Shown here piece by piece: positions 1 to 13,400 of a stretch of DNA of 64,000 nucleotides (position 1 is its first letter; every line of letters begins with the position of its first letter). The notes under the pieces are model-generated. The model was given only the letters and a program-made list of their open reading frames with translations. It searched no databases and was not told the DNA's origin. Origin of the DNA: Panagrolaimus kolymaensis (taxonomy: Eukaryota > Nematoda > Chromadorea > Rhabditida > Panagrolaimidae); NCBI GenBank assembly GCA_028622995.1, contig JAJQJQ010000011.1, positions 1,674,001 through 1,738,000 on the forward strand, in the 5' to 3' direction. The position numbers and the translations under genes are program-made.

Positions 1-3000
1 TTAAAAGTGGTTTTAAGGTGAGAAGTAAAAAAACACAAAAGAATGTGATAAAACTATTGATATAATAAAAAAATAACAAAGATGAAAGGCATAAAGTGGT
101 TATTCACAAAAAAGTCGTATTGAAATTACCACCAATGAAACCTTACTTCTTCTTTTTTCAGGTGACGGTTGAAGGAAGAAAATATAAAGCAAGTATGAAA
201 CTTTAATAAAACTTCAAAAAAAATTAAAATTCCTATTCTTGAAAAAAGAATATGTTTGTTAACCTTCTAAACAAATTTTAAAAAAACCAAAAGTTCAGGA
301 AATTTTGTTTAAAAAAAGGCATGCTTTCCACACATTTCAATTCCAAGAAGCGAAAGAAACTTATGCTTATGAGAACTAAAGAATAATTTATTTTTTCTGA
401 AGTCTTCTTTATTAGTCTTTTAAAAAAGCAACCGACCGTCTGAAAACCAATTTTTTTGCTAAATGCTTTTTCTTCTAATTAAATAAAAACTTTAAAAAAC
501 AAAAGACTACCAAAAAGAAAATTAACGACATCTGTTTTTTTTTGTTTTGTTTAAAGAACAAAGGATTACAAAAAATGATTTAAAAACACGAATGATGGTG
601 GTAGTTCTTCAACGCCGGCAACTTCTATCTAAAAAGCTTAGTCATCATCATTTACTCCTTCGCTATTTTAACAAAAACATCAGCATCGTCTTCTTCTTCA
701 TCCTTCTCGCATCTTTATTTTTATTTTTTTCTCAACAGGGGTGGCGACAGTTGACAACAGCGCGGAATAAAAAAGAGGGTTTTTTGGAAGAAGGCGGTTT
801 CCGGCTAAAATCGATGTCAGAAGAATAAGAAAAAAACCCAAGTAAAAAAGATGCAAAAAAAAACAATAAAGGTTTCGTCTTCGTTGGTCGTCATCCATCG
901 TCAGCTTCTAGCATGAAAAAAGGAAGGTGTCTTATTTTTTTTGCCTTTATTCTTGGTGGCATTTTTTTATGAATTCAAGTATGTAGCTCCCGTAAAAAAA
1001 ATAAGCAAAAAGTGACACAAAAGAAGAAACAAGAAGAATAAACAAGTGTGGGTCCTTTAAAAAAAGCGGAGGGACGAAGAAACAATTTTTGAATGAAATG
1101 AAAATTTACAAAGACTTTTAAGTTATTTTACTTTTTAAGAAAAAAAAACGGGTAAGAAAAAAGCATCGGAAGCTAAGAGGGTGGACAATGCCCTCCATAG
1201 TTTTTCAAGGGATTATCCAAAAAATGGCACGGAAAGAATAAAAGCAAAAATTTAATTTTAAATGTTTCATTTTATTTTATGCAAAAAATGTTTGAATTTA
1301 AAAAGAAAATTTAAATATGATTACAAAATTAATGGTTGAATTGAATATTCAAAAAAAAAATTTTTATCTGCAAAACTTCGATGAAAATTTCGCAAAATTA
1401 TAAAGTCCATTGAAAACTAGCGAATTTTTAAAAAGAAAATCGTAAGTAGTAAATGTTCTGTGATATCAAAATAAAATTGCACCGTAAAGCTCATCTCGAA
1501 AAAGTGCTTAAAGATCTATTGTAAGAAAATAAATTTTCCTAATAAAAATTATTTTAAAAAAAATTATAAAAAATAATCTTTTAAAAGAAAAAAAACGCAA
1601 AAAAATTTGATAAAAAAAAGTTAAAGAAGCAATAAAATGGATAGAAAAGGCATAGAAAAAAAGAGTGGAGAACGTTTGTCCGTTGATGGGATTTATACGA
1701 GCTTAGATGGAATGTCGATGAACATGAAAAATGGGAAAATTTTCTCCAGGGATTTGAGACCGAGACGAAATTCGAAAAAAAGCAAATGGAAAGGAAATAA
1801 AAGATTTATCGATGTTGTGTTGTTGAGAACATTAAAAAGGCTAAGCCTCTCAACAATCAATGATAATTATTTTCTTTCTTCCTCATTCATTGAAAGAAAA
1901 AAAAAAGCAGGAAACAAATACCAAAAGTCAAAAAGAAAAATATCATAAATTTTGTAGAAAGCAAACCAATTAAATACGATACTGCTTCATTTACTTCTTT
2001 CAACTTTTTGTAAGGAAAAACAAAAATAATATGTAAAATATAAAATATAAAGCAGATGCTTTTTTTAGGAAATTTACAAACCTGAAAATTTTATTGAAAC
2101 AAAAAAAGTAACAAAAATTTACGGATTCATATTAATCCCAAAAAACATGTATTTAAAAGTTTGCTTTTTCTTTTACCGTATTACATTTTTCTTCGTTACA
2201 GAATAAATAGTTTCTCATGGTAAGTCACATTTTTAAATATGCCATTAATGAATGGCAAAAACATAATATGTGAAAGAGGATATATTTAGGACCAAGGATT
2301 TAGAGACAAGAGAATAAGTTTATTAAACAGTGTGTAAAATTTCATTTAACATTGCTGATGGCATACATATAAAAAAGCAAGTTTATGAATTAACCGAAAG
2401 TAAATTTATTAAAATAATAAAAGTAATGTTAAAAACCCAAAAAAAAAATTTTGCTACAGTTCATGGTTTATTAATATATTTTTGCAACGTCATAAAATTA
2501 CCATTTATGCATTATATTTGATGTGTAAATTCTTGCGGCTAACAATATGATAAATTACTAGCCATTTATTGTAGAATTCTTTTTACTGTGGCATGGCTTA
2601 CAAGGAGGTGGTTGAATTCTTCCATGAAAGTATAATAAGATTATCGACGACATTATCTTTGCCATATTTGAAAGGGCTAATAATGATTTAAAGGTGGAAA
2701 TTGAGAAGAAAAAAACAATTTTTATTATTATTGCTGTTAGTGAATTCTCTCTAGATACTAATTGTATACTTTTTTGGGATATGACGCAATAAGTGTGAAA
2801 GTGTGATTGTATATTATTTGAAGATATCTCTGGTTCAGTGAGTCAGTCATATTTTAAATACATCGTTATGTTTAGTTGAATATTTCTTCTTTTGAACGTT
2901 TACGAAAGCTGAGATTTAAAAGTTTTCAATTTATTTTTTTTAGCGCCAAATGAATTGATGTAAACCCAATTTTTTTTATAGCTTTTTTTCTTTTGTCTCA

Positions 3001-3731
3001 AGAACTTCTTCCGGTAATCCTTTTGATTTGATTAACAAAAAAACTTTTATCTTCTTTTCCATTCTTTTCACCTGACAACAAAAAAAAACAGCATTAAAAC
3101 ACGTGAATAACAATGATTTGTGCGTCAATTCAAACAGCCATATAGCAAAAAAATAAATGTCCGATCAACAAAAAAAAAATGCGCACAACTTTCTTTTGAG
3201 GTTCACAGTGATGAAGGAAGATGAAACAAAAAAAACTAACTAAAGCTATTGAATGTGTTTTTCATCCATCCTTTATTTCTGCAGAAAATAAGCAAATGCT
3301 TTTGAGCCGTTTTTCTTATGTTTTGTTTTTCGTGTGTTTTTACTTCTCACTGCTGCTATTTGTTGCTATTGAAAGCTCTGAGCCTTCGACAGCTCAAGCA
3401 AATTTTTTCTGTCGTTCTATGGCTTTTAGTTCCCTTTTTTTCGGTCTTCATTTTTTTATTTTCCACAATTTTTTTTATCGTTTTATCTTGGATATATTTT
3501 TTGTAGGTTATAAATAGTATTGAAGTGTCTCATTGTTTTTTTGGTACACTATTTTCAAACCTTTTTTTATTGTTATCAAAAGGCTATTTTTCAATCGTAC
3601 TTTGGACGCGATTGGTTTTTTTAAAACTTTTTGTTTGGCCTTTATACGTAAATATCGCTTGAGATCCTTGATTCCAATTGATTTTTAGAGCCCAAACAAA
3701 ACGCGGTAAACTTTGAACATCTCTCTCAAAC
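1..3731. other. AT-rich intergenic region upstream of the SLC25 gene
   Basis: I see no supported gene here. The open frames are short, lysine/phenylalanine-rich and match no family. The longest ATG-initiated one is 1637-1948, 103 codons, and a frame of that length is expected by chance in sequence this AT-rich. Long A and T runs are frequent. The last few hundred bases before 3732 presumably hold the promoter of the carrier gene, but no specific element is recognisable. Confidence 0.6.
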
Positions 3732-6316
3732 ATGGAAAACCTAACTTATGGACTTCGTCGTCAGCGACTTGAAGCTTCAAATGATTTAGTAATAATTTTG
3801 TATATTCCTTTCGCTTCGATAAAACTTCCCTTTTACAGTTCCACGAAAAGAACAGTTTGCATGGAATTAATCAAAATTCCTTATTTCAACGTTTCTTTCC
3901 ATTTGCAAGAAAAGCTCATTGCGATGATCGAATTCAAATTCCTCGAGCAAATGTGGATGTATTGCGAACAATTTTTGCTCAATATGCTTCTATTGAAAAA
4001 GAAGGCCGTAAATTTATGACTGATTCTGATTTTATCAGAAAGTAATATATATAAAATAATAAAATGTAATTTTGATTTTCCCCTTTTTTAGATATCTCGG
4101 GTTATATACGGAAGAAAATTATAATCGTGAAACCGTTAGACTTTTAGCATCCGCTGCTGATACATCCAAGGATGGTCTTATTTCATTTGAAGAATTTCAA
4201 GCATTTGAGGCAAGCTTATGCGCTCCTGATGCATTGTATTTAACCGCATTCGAAATTTTTGATAATAACGCTTCAGAATCAATTACAGCTGATGAATTTG
4301 AAAAGGTTATTAGGCAAACGACTGCATTACGAGCGCTTGATTTTGATTTTGATTCAGAATTTATTAAAAGATATTTTGGACGGTAAACTATTATTTAAAA
4401 TTAAAGCAACTTTTAGTAATAATAGTTTTCTAGAAAAAAGCATCGCCAAGTTGGCTATCTTGCATTTTGTCAATTGTTGCATGATTTTTATGAAGAACAA
4501 GGTCTTCAAGCTTTCGAAAAGTAGGCTTTAACACATACATGTCAAAACAACATTTATTTGTTTCAGATTCGATAAAGATAATGATGGTTCAATTTCCGCT
4601 GAAAGCTTCCATTATATTATGACCACAGTTAAAGGCCATTTATTAACTGATTATGTGCGAAATAATCTCATAGCTGTGAGTGGTGGAACATCATCAGCTC
4701 ACAAAGTTAGATTCCCGTTTTATCAAGCTTTCAATAGTATGCTTTCTAAAATTGAATTATTTAAACGCGTTTACATTGGGCTAGCTAGAGGTAGTCTTGA
4801 TATGCAAGTTACTAAAGAAGAATTCCTTCAAGCGACACAAGCGTATGCTCAAATCACCCCTTATGAAGTAAGTGTTTGTTTTTATTTATTTATTGTTTAT
4901 TGGTGTTGTTTTTGTCTGTGTTTTTGTTTATTTTTCTTTAAACGTTCACGCCCATATTTTATTTTAGGTTGAAATATTCTTTCATTTATCCGAGTTACAC
5001 CATCCTGGGCAACGCACTGTTGCATTAGACGATATTGAAAGAATTGATCCCGATCGTTTAAAACGTGTATCAGTTATGCGCCGTTTAACTGATTTGAAAG
5101 CAGTTAATACCAAAGAAGAACGTGATGTTTTCACTGCCTTGCTTGAAAGTGGATATCGTTTTATTCTTGGCTCCTTTGCTGGTGCTTGTGGTGCCACCGC
5201 TGTTTATCCTATCGATTTAGTTAAAACTCGTATGCAAAATCAACGAGCTGGTTCATATGTGGGTGAAGTAGCATATAAAAATTCATTAGATTGTTTTAAA
5301 AAAGTTATTCGATTTGAAGGTTTGTCCCTTCTTTTCATGATTTATTTTACTTTAAAATTTTTAAGGCTTCCGTGGTTTATATCGTGGTCTTCCACCACAA
5401 ATCGTGGGAGTTGCTCCTGAAAAGGCTATTAAATTGACTATGAATGATTTTGTTCGGGATAAACTTACATATGATGGCCGAATCAGTTTAGTCTCAGAAA
5501 TTATTGCTGGTGGATGCGCTGGTGGCAGTCAAGTTGTTTTCACAAATCCCCTTGAAGTAAATTTTCGTTTTTACTCTTTCATAAATTTATCATATTTATG
5601 ATTTTAGATAGTAAAAATTAGATTACAAGTTGCTGGTGAAATTTCTCAAGGCCCAAAGATTAACGTGTTTACAGTTTTAAAAGATCTTGGATTTTTCGGT
5701 CTTTACAAAGGCGCCCGAGCTTGCTTTTTACGTGATGTTCCATTTTCAATGATTTATTTTCCAGGTTAGTTTTTTAAAATTTAAATTTCAACACTATAAT
5801 TTAATATCTTTAGTTTATGCTCATTGTAAAAAAGCAACCACCGATGACAATGGAGTAAACCACCCTGGATCCTTATTCGCTAGTGCATTTATTGCTGGTG
5901 TCCCTGCAGCAGCTTTAGTTACTCCCGCTGATGTTATTAAAACTAGATTACAAGTTGCTGCACGTGCAGGTCAAACCACTTATAATGGTGTCATAGATTG
6001 TACCCGTAAAATTATGATGGAAGAAGGACCTCTTGCATTTTGGAAAGGTACCGGTGCACGTGTGTGCCGATCAAGTCCACAATTTGCTGTTACTTTACTT
6101 ACATATGAATTACTTCAACGATTATTCTATGTTGATTTTGGTGGAACAAGACCATCTGGCTCTGAAGCTTCTGTTGCTTCTTCACTTTCTGATCATTCAT
6201 CTGATAATACCGATCACGTTGGTGGATATAAACTTGCTGCAGCAACTTTCTCTGGCATTGAACATAAATTTGGTTTATTCCTTCCCAAATTTGAATCCAT
6301 GGTTGCTAAACCATAA
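3732..6316 (+). CDS. Mitochondrial calcium-binding aspartate/glutamate carrier (Aralar/citrin, SLC25A12/13 type)
   Basis: Inner mitochondrial membrane carrier exchanging aspartate for glutamate plus a proton, part of the malate-aspartate shuttle. Nine exons give 713 aa: 3732-3788, 3839-4041, 4092-4382, 4434-4520, 4567-4867, 4968-5319, 5366-5556, 5608-5764, 5814-6316. The N-terminal half carries EF-hands, including [12 protein letters not shown] (about residues 110-121) and [12 protein letters not shown]. The C-terminal half has three mitochondrial carrier repeats with signatures [20 protein letters not shown] and [11 protein letters not shown]. Alignment by eye to the human protein is collinear through the C-terminal [19 protein letters not shown], so family membership is secure. 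The first exon (19 codons) and the segment up to about residue 55 are not conserved, so the exact start is less certain. The human lineage has two paralogues and one cannot be chosen here. Confidence 0.95.
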
Positions 6317-7269
6317 AAACAACAAGGATAGTAGTTATTAGTGCCTGCCTGCCTTTTTATTAGTGTGCTTTATCAGTTTTTATTTAAACAATGGTCGAAG
6401 AAAAATATTTTCAAAAAACAATGGTGTCTTTTTAATAAATTTTTTATTTTAAAATCCTGTGAGTTATGAACTATCAAGGTGAACGTCGTCATTGTTTATG
6501 GGTCATCTTCGATCGATATGCAATATAAATATAATATAGGAGATAGAATCGTTATATTTTTTTCATTTTAACTTTTTTTATTATCTTTGCCAATTGTTTT
6601 TATTTTTTATTTTTTTGTTATATTGTTAAAAAGTAATTGTTAAAAATTTATTTAGGAAATGAAATAAATGATTTATAGAGAGAGCGAGAAAGTCTTTAAC
6701 ATTAACATAGTTATTTGTGGGAAAACTAATTTTTTGTTTAAATGCACAAAATTTCATACATATTTATTTATTTTTAAATTCGGTTCAAATTGATAGAAAC
6801 CCATATGTTTTTTTAAAGAAGCGATATGGCTGTTTTTGTTATGTTTAGTGGAAAATAAACCAAACATTAATTTAATAAATAAATAAGTTTAATCAATACA
6901 CATAATTTTGAAACGTCAACTTTTGAACCTTTGACGATTAAAATACATAGAGTTTTGAACCTTAAAAAATTGCTGTTTTTTTCTTCAGAATTTCGCAAAA
7001 CTTACATAATTTTGAGTTTTTTATGAATGAATGGAAACTTTTCAAAATAAAAAATTCAGACTATTTTTTTTATTAACACTTATTTTTAAGATACATGTTT
7101 ACTTCCGGGACACAAATATTTAATTAATAAAAAAACATGCGTAAAAAAGAACTGTTTTTGTTATGTGGGACAGACGATTACGAATTTTTTAATTGGCGAC
7201 AATTTTTAGTGAACCAAAAGATCGATCACTATTAAAAATAATTTTTAAATTAAAAAATATATTTTTTGT
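6317..7269. other. Convergent intergenic region between carrier and mucin genes
   Basis: The carrier gene (+) and the first mucin (-) end toward each other here. The stretch is AT-rich, contains AATAAA-like polyadenylation signals (for example near 6432 and 6854) and must hold both 3' UTRs. I see no further gene or RNA. Confidence 0.6.
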
Positions 7270-10086
7270 TTATAATTTTTGGCATGAACTATTTAATGAA
7301 ATGCTTGAACTCCATGTTCCATTTCCAAGACATTGATAAACATTTAAAGGTTGACCACTCGCAAAAGTAAAAGAAGCTTCACAAAGATGAATTATTTGGG
7401 TTCCAACTTCGGATGCTTGTTTTAATGTGGTTGCGCCAGAATTGGGTGATGCTGCATTGGATAAATTTAATGATGGAGCTGAACATTTTGTCACTGTTTC
7501 TAAAAAATGTTATAAATAAAATTGATTTAAAAAAATAAAAAAATTACTTTGGCAAATATCAGTTTCAGGATTATCAACCCATGTTAAATTTTGCATGCAT
7601 TTAAAAATTCGAATACTCGATAAATCATTAAACATAAATCCCTGCTTGCAAATTACAGTAACCATTGAATTCATCTGAATTTGGTTTGAATATGTTTTAT
7701 CAAAAGAACTTTTGGATGAATCAATAAAAAACAATGGACAAAATGCGTCTGTCGAAGTTGTAGTTTTTACTGGAAAAATTACAATTCATTATTATTAGGT
7801 GCAAAATTTTATAAAATGAATTGTGAATAAGAATTTTCTTACTAACCCGGTGGAGTGGTTGCTTTAGTGGAAGTTTGAATGTTAGAGCTTTTGGTCGGCG
7901 TTGCAGTTGCTGAAAAAAGAAAATAAAATTTTATGTTTCTTTGTATTTTCCTTACTTTTTGTTGTTGCATTAATTGATAATGTCGATGTCGTAATTGATG
8001 CGGATGAAATCGAAGATGTTTTCGTAGTGCTTGAAGCTTTTGTTGTACTAGCTATCGTAACATTTGTCAGTGGAATAACCGTCGTCATATTTGTTGTGAT
8101 TGAAGGTGTTGTTGTTGCGGTACTAAGAAGTGTGGATGCCGGAGTAGTTGCAGAAGAATTTGAAGATATTTTTGATGTACTCGCTACTGTTGTTGCATTG
8201 TTTAAAGGCGTTGTTAAATTAGAAGTATTTAACAATTTTGTTGTTGAATTTGTTGCTCCACCATTACCACCACCTCCGATTCCACCTGGACTTGTTGCAA
8301 CTGTTGTACTTTGCAGAGGAATCGTCGCAGCTGAAAATGTTGAGTTTGGAGCTTGAGTAACAAACAATGGTGAGGTTTTTGTTTGGCTCATTGTTGTCGA
8401 AGAATTATCACTTATTTTTGCAGTTGTTGTTATAACTGAACTTGCGCTCGATTTTTGTGATAATTGTGTTGTTTGAGTTGATTTTGTTGTACTATTTGTA
8501 TTTGAATTTGCAGTCATACTTTCTGTAGTTTTAGATTTCACTGATGTAATAATATTTCCTTGAGATGTTGTACCAACAACATCGTCTTTAGTGATAGCTT
8601 TGGTAGTTAATAAATCGATAGAATTGTCGACGGATTTTGATGTTTTGGCAGCTATCACAGATTGTGAAACAGTTGAATGAATTGTTTGTGAACGTGAAGT
8701 TTGTGGGTTCTTCATCGTTGTAGTAAATTTATCGTCATCAAACTTGGTTGTTTTCTTATTTTCTTCATTGGTGGTGGTACCGTCAGCTGTAATGGTAGCA
8801 AAATGATGTGGCGTGGTTTTTTGATCAGAGTTATTTGAAACTTTAGTAACATCTAAAGATGTTCTTTTATCATCATTCGCTGTTGTGGTCATAACTGCCA
8901 TAGTGTTTTCATTTGAAGTTACCATATGTGTTGTAGTTTGATTTTTCGCTGGTGTTGCTTTAGTAGCTGTGGATACGTCATTATTTTCAGTGATCGTTGT
9001 GTTAAGATTATTTGATGCTGACGTTGTTTTATCCTCAAAGACATCAGTTGTTATTTCAATATCGTTTGAAGCTGTTTTTGGACTTTCAAATTGTGCTGTA
9101 CTTGAACTTTTCAAATTTGTAGTTTCTGTGGTCGCATCTAATGAATTCATTTTAGCTGTAGTTTGCGGCGCATTAGTACTGGTTGGTTCTTTGGTCGTTG
9201 TACTATTATTTGATGGGGTCAATTCAGATTTTACTGTCGTTAAAAATGTGGTGGACTCATTGTTTTTGGAAGTCTCAACCTTTGTTTCCAAAGTTGAATC
9301 TGTTTTTGTGATTGTAATTATTTCTCCAGTGGCAGTAGAAGCTTTTCCATTTGCAGTAGTTTCATTTCCTGCATTTGTTACTGCCAATGTTGAAGCACCA
9401 ATGGTTGTGAAATTAAGAATTGGCATTGTAGTTTGCTCTGAACCGCCTGTTTGGTCAGAAACATTTGTTGTGACCTTCTCCGTCGTAGTTTCTTCAAATA
9501 GATTCATTAATGTTGTTATTATAGCTGCAATCGGCCACTGAGTTGTTGATGTATTTTTTGCATCTTCTCTTGTTATTTGATCTAGAATTTTACCAGCTGA
9601 TTATGTTAAAAGTAAATATTACTTTTTACCATCTGTTGGCGGCTTTGTAGTTGTATCAGTGGCATCAATATCTGTTTTCGTGGAATTTTGGTTTAAAGAT
9701 GTCGTCGTTGGTTCACCTTTTTGAGGAGGTGGTGTATCATCATTTGAAGCGGAAGTTGTGGTTGAGGATATTTCGAATTTTGGGTCAATTATAATGGGGG
9801 GAAACTTTGTTCTTTTCTTTTCTCGAGTAGTTTTTTCTTCAGCATCCGTCGTTGCTGAACCCTCTTTTGCTTCTATCGTCGTTTTTTCCTAAATGAATTA
9901 CGTTGTAATTATTCTTTTTCCCGCAATTCATACCGTTCTTGTTGGAGGAGCAGTGGTTATTTGGGATTCAGTAGTAGTTGAAGGCTCCGTTGATGTCGTA
10001 GTAGCTGGTTTTTCAAATAATATTTGACCATAAACAGTGATAAATAAACTTATCAGTAATAACCAAAAAAGAAGTTTATTCCACAT
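7270..10086 (-). CDS. Secreted Thr/Ser-rich mucin with two C-terminal sushi (CCP) domains, copy A
   Basis: Six exons on the minus strand give 855 aa: 10086-9934, 9888-9630, 9596-7956, 7909-7847, 7769-7548, 7499-7270. The start is an ATG followed by a classic signal peptide (MWNKLLFWLLLISLF). A mucin body of about 700 residues follows, dominated by Thr, Ser, Asn and Ala with many NxT/S sequons, so heavy O- and N-glycosylation is expected. A glycine-rich insert (GGIGGGGNGGATNSTTK) lies near the end of the long exon. Exons 5 and 6 each encode one sushi domain with the four-cysteine pattern and a Trp before the last Cys (VICKQG, FKCMQNLTW, DICQ; then HLCEAS, YQCLGNGTW, SCQ). No transmembrane segment is present, so the product is predicted to be extracellular. 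It is paralogous to the next gene, with the same exon order and phases. The function is unknown; surface coat, eggshell or gut mucus are possible roles (inference). Confidence 0.85.
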
Positions 10087-10431
10087 TTGATCGTCAAAGA
10101 GAATAAAAAAAAAATAGGATTTTGTGTTAATCTGTTTTTGTTTTTTAAATGTTTTATTGTTGCTTAGCGATATAAAGTTATCCCGTGAATGGAGCACTTA
10201 TTTATCTTAGCAACTGTTTTTTTTTCATAATCAAAACACTGAAAATGCAAATGAAACGTTTCAAAATAGGCACGTTAATTATAAATTATTTATTTATTTA
10301 TTAGAAAACTTGGAAGAATTAAAGTATGATTGTTCAAAAAATCATATTCTTTTAAATAACTATGACTTTTTAAGAAATTAAAATCCAAAAGCTTGTCAAA
10401 AGCCATAAATTTTGAAAAGTTAAATATGTTT
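10087..10431. other. Spacer between the two mucin genes
   Basis: These 345 bp separate the stop of mucin copy B from the start of copy A, both on the minus strand. The spacer must hold the 3' UTR of B and the 5' region of A. No conserved element is visible, and it is too short to say whether A has its own promoter or is trans-spliced. Confidence 0.5.
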
Positions 10432-13400
10432 TTATAATTTTTGACATGAATTATTTTGTGAAATGCTTGAACTCCACGTTCCATTTCCAAGACATTGATA
10501 AACATTTAAAGGTTGCCCACTCGCAAAAGTAAAAGAAGCTTCACAAAGATGAATAATTTGGGTTCCAACTTCAGAAGCTTGGTTTAATGCAGAACTTTTG
10601 GGTGATGCTGCATTGGATAAATTTAAGGAAGGAACTAAACATTTTGTAGCTGTTTCTAAAATTTGGATATTAGTGAAATTTAAAATAGAAGAAATTACTT
10701 TGGCAAATTTCAATTTCAGGATTATCAACCCAGGTTAAATTTTGCATGCATTTAAAAATTCGAATACTCGATAAATCATTAAATATATATCCTTGTTTAC
10801 ATATCACTGTAACCTTCGAATTGACTGGAATTTCGTTTGAATATGTTTGATCATAAGAACTTGTCACTGAATCAATGGAAAACAAAGAGCAAAATAATGT
10901 CGGCGCCACTGTTGTAGTTTTTACTAAAAAAAATCAAAAATAATCTTCTTAAATTATAATTTTTAATAGATCCATTTAAAACTTCATGGAATACATTTTT
11001 AATAACCTACCCGTTGGTAAAGCTGAATTAGTAGAAGTTTTGGTTGAAGAGCTGTTTGTCGACGCAGTTTCTGCCACTTTTGTTGCTAAAAAAGTTTACT
11101 AAAATTTATTTTTCTTTATGGAAATTTTACTTTTTGTTGTTGAATAATTTGTTATATTTGGCGTAATCATCGTTGAAAAACTAAAGGATGACCTTCGAAT
11201 GATTGTAACGGTTGCATTTGATGAAGAATTAGCTGCTGGTGGACTCGTAGCGCTTGAAAGGTTTGTTGCTGAGATCGAGGATGGTTTAACTGTGCTCGCG
11301 AAGGTGGCATTGTTTGAAGGATTTATTGTTGAACCATTTGCGACTAGTTTTGTTGTTATGCTGTTTGATAATGTATTTACGGAAATTGCTACAGATGAGT
11401 TAAAAGTAGTTTTAATGGTGCTTATCGATGTTGAATTAGCCAAAGAAGTCATGTGTGTAGCTGTTGTTGCATTTAACCATTTTGTTGTTGAATTATTCTT
11501 CACTATGCTCATTGAAATTGTTGCAAATAAATTTGAAAATGATTTCATTGTGCTGGTTATTGTTGAATTATTGAAATAGCTGACCGTTGTTCCACTGCTA
11601 TTATTTGAAAAGGGCGTTGTTGAGTGGGCAGAAATTGTCATTTTTTGAGTTGGTAATGATGGACCCGGAGATGATTTTATAGTTATCACTGAAGTAGAAT
11701 TTGTGAAAGAATTCGTTATATTTGTGACATTCATAGATTTTGTTGTTGCATTGCTCGAAAATATGGTTATTGGAAGTGTTTTCATACTGCTTGTTACCGT
11801 AGAATTGTTAGAAAAGCTAATCGTTCTTCCATTTCTAGTACTTGAAAGTATTGCCGTTGTTGAGTTATTAAAGGTTGTTGTTCTCGATGTTGTTAAGGAT
11901 GGACTCGAAGAGGATTTTACGATAGTTGATAGGGTGGCATTGCTTAAAGAATTTGTTATATTCATGTTACCCGGAAATTTAGGTGTTGTAGATAAAGTAT
12001 TTAATGGGATAGTAACAGATGAATTAAAAGTATTTTTCATGGTGCTTATTTGCGTCGTATTAGGCAAAAATATACTAGGCGTAGTTGTTGTTGCATTTGA
12101 CCATTTTGTTGTTGGTCCTGCTGACATGATTCTGGTCAAATTTAAAATAGAACTCGTAGAACTCATTATGGAATCGTTTGTTGAAAGTGTAAGTTTGGTT
12201 AAATTAGTAATGATTGGTGTCGTTGATGTTGTTGCGTTAATTGGCATTGTTGATGCTGGAATTGAGTTTGAAGAATTATTCTTAGTGCTTTTTGCTGTAG
12301 TATTTGTTGAAGGTATAATCGTTGTCTGATTTACGGATATCGGCATCGATGTTGTGGTAAAATTATTGAGCAATATTGAAGTGGAAATTGAATTTAAAGG
12401 ATTTTTCGTAGCGCTCGACATTGTCGCATTTATTAATGTTGTAATGGTCGTATGATTTGTGATTGCTGATGATGTTACTGCTGTTGTTAAGTTATTCAAC
12501 AGCATTGGCGTGGCAGTTGAATTCAAAAAAATTTCCCCTGTGCTTATTACGCTAGAATTTGTCGAAGGTGTAACTGTTGTCAAAATAGTAATAGGTGGTG
12601 ACACGGTCGTTGAATTATTGAAAAAAATTGATGTTGAAGTTAAGTTAAATGAGATACTCGGTGTATTCATTGTCGTAGCATTTGCATTCATTGTCGTCAG
12701 ATTTATGGATGTTGACACCAAAGTTACTGTAAAGTTATTTGTCAAAAATGGCGTAGCAGTTGAATTCGAATGGATTTTGGTGGTGCTTGATGTTGTTGCA
12801 TTAATTAATGACGGGATATTTGAATGATTTGTAATTTCTGATTCCGTTGTGTCTGTTGCTGTTGAATTATTTGAAAATATTGTTGTGGCAGTTGAATTTA
12901 ATGAATTTTTTGTTGTGTTAACATTTGTAAAAGGCGTAATTGATGATAGAGTTGTAGTTGTTGTCGAATTATTCAAAAATACTGATGTAACAACTGGGTT
13001 CGAAAGAGCCTTTGTGCTGCTTGCTACTGTCGCATTATTATATGATTCTTCTGTTGTCAAATTTGTAGCATTCGACAATATTGACATCGTGGGCATTGCT
13101 GATGAGTTTAAAGGCATTTTAGTTGTTCTCGTTGTCATCGTAACATTCAAAGTATTTACTGTTGTCAAAATTGGAATACTTGACATTTTAGTTGTTGAAT
13201 TTGTCGCCCCACCATTACCACCGCCACCTCCAATTCCGCCAGAATTTATTGAATTTGTTGTAGTTTGAAAAGGAAACATTATTGTAACTGTTTTCTGTTC
13301 GTTTGAAGCGAGGATTGTTGCATCTGGTAATGTGCTTGTTTTTGCACCTTCAGTTCCACCATAATTATCATCAGCACCACCTCCACCAATTCCGCCGATT

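Noticed and set aside
1637..1948. 103-codon ATG-initiated frame in the left intergenic region
   Set aside because: Lys/Ser-rich, no family, no flanking splice signals that extend it. Frames of this length are expected by chance at this base composition.
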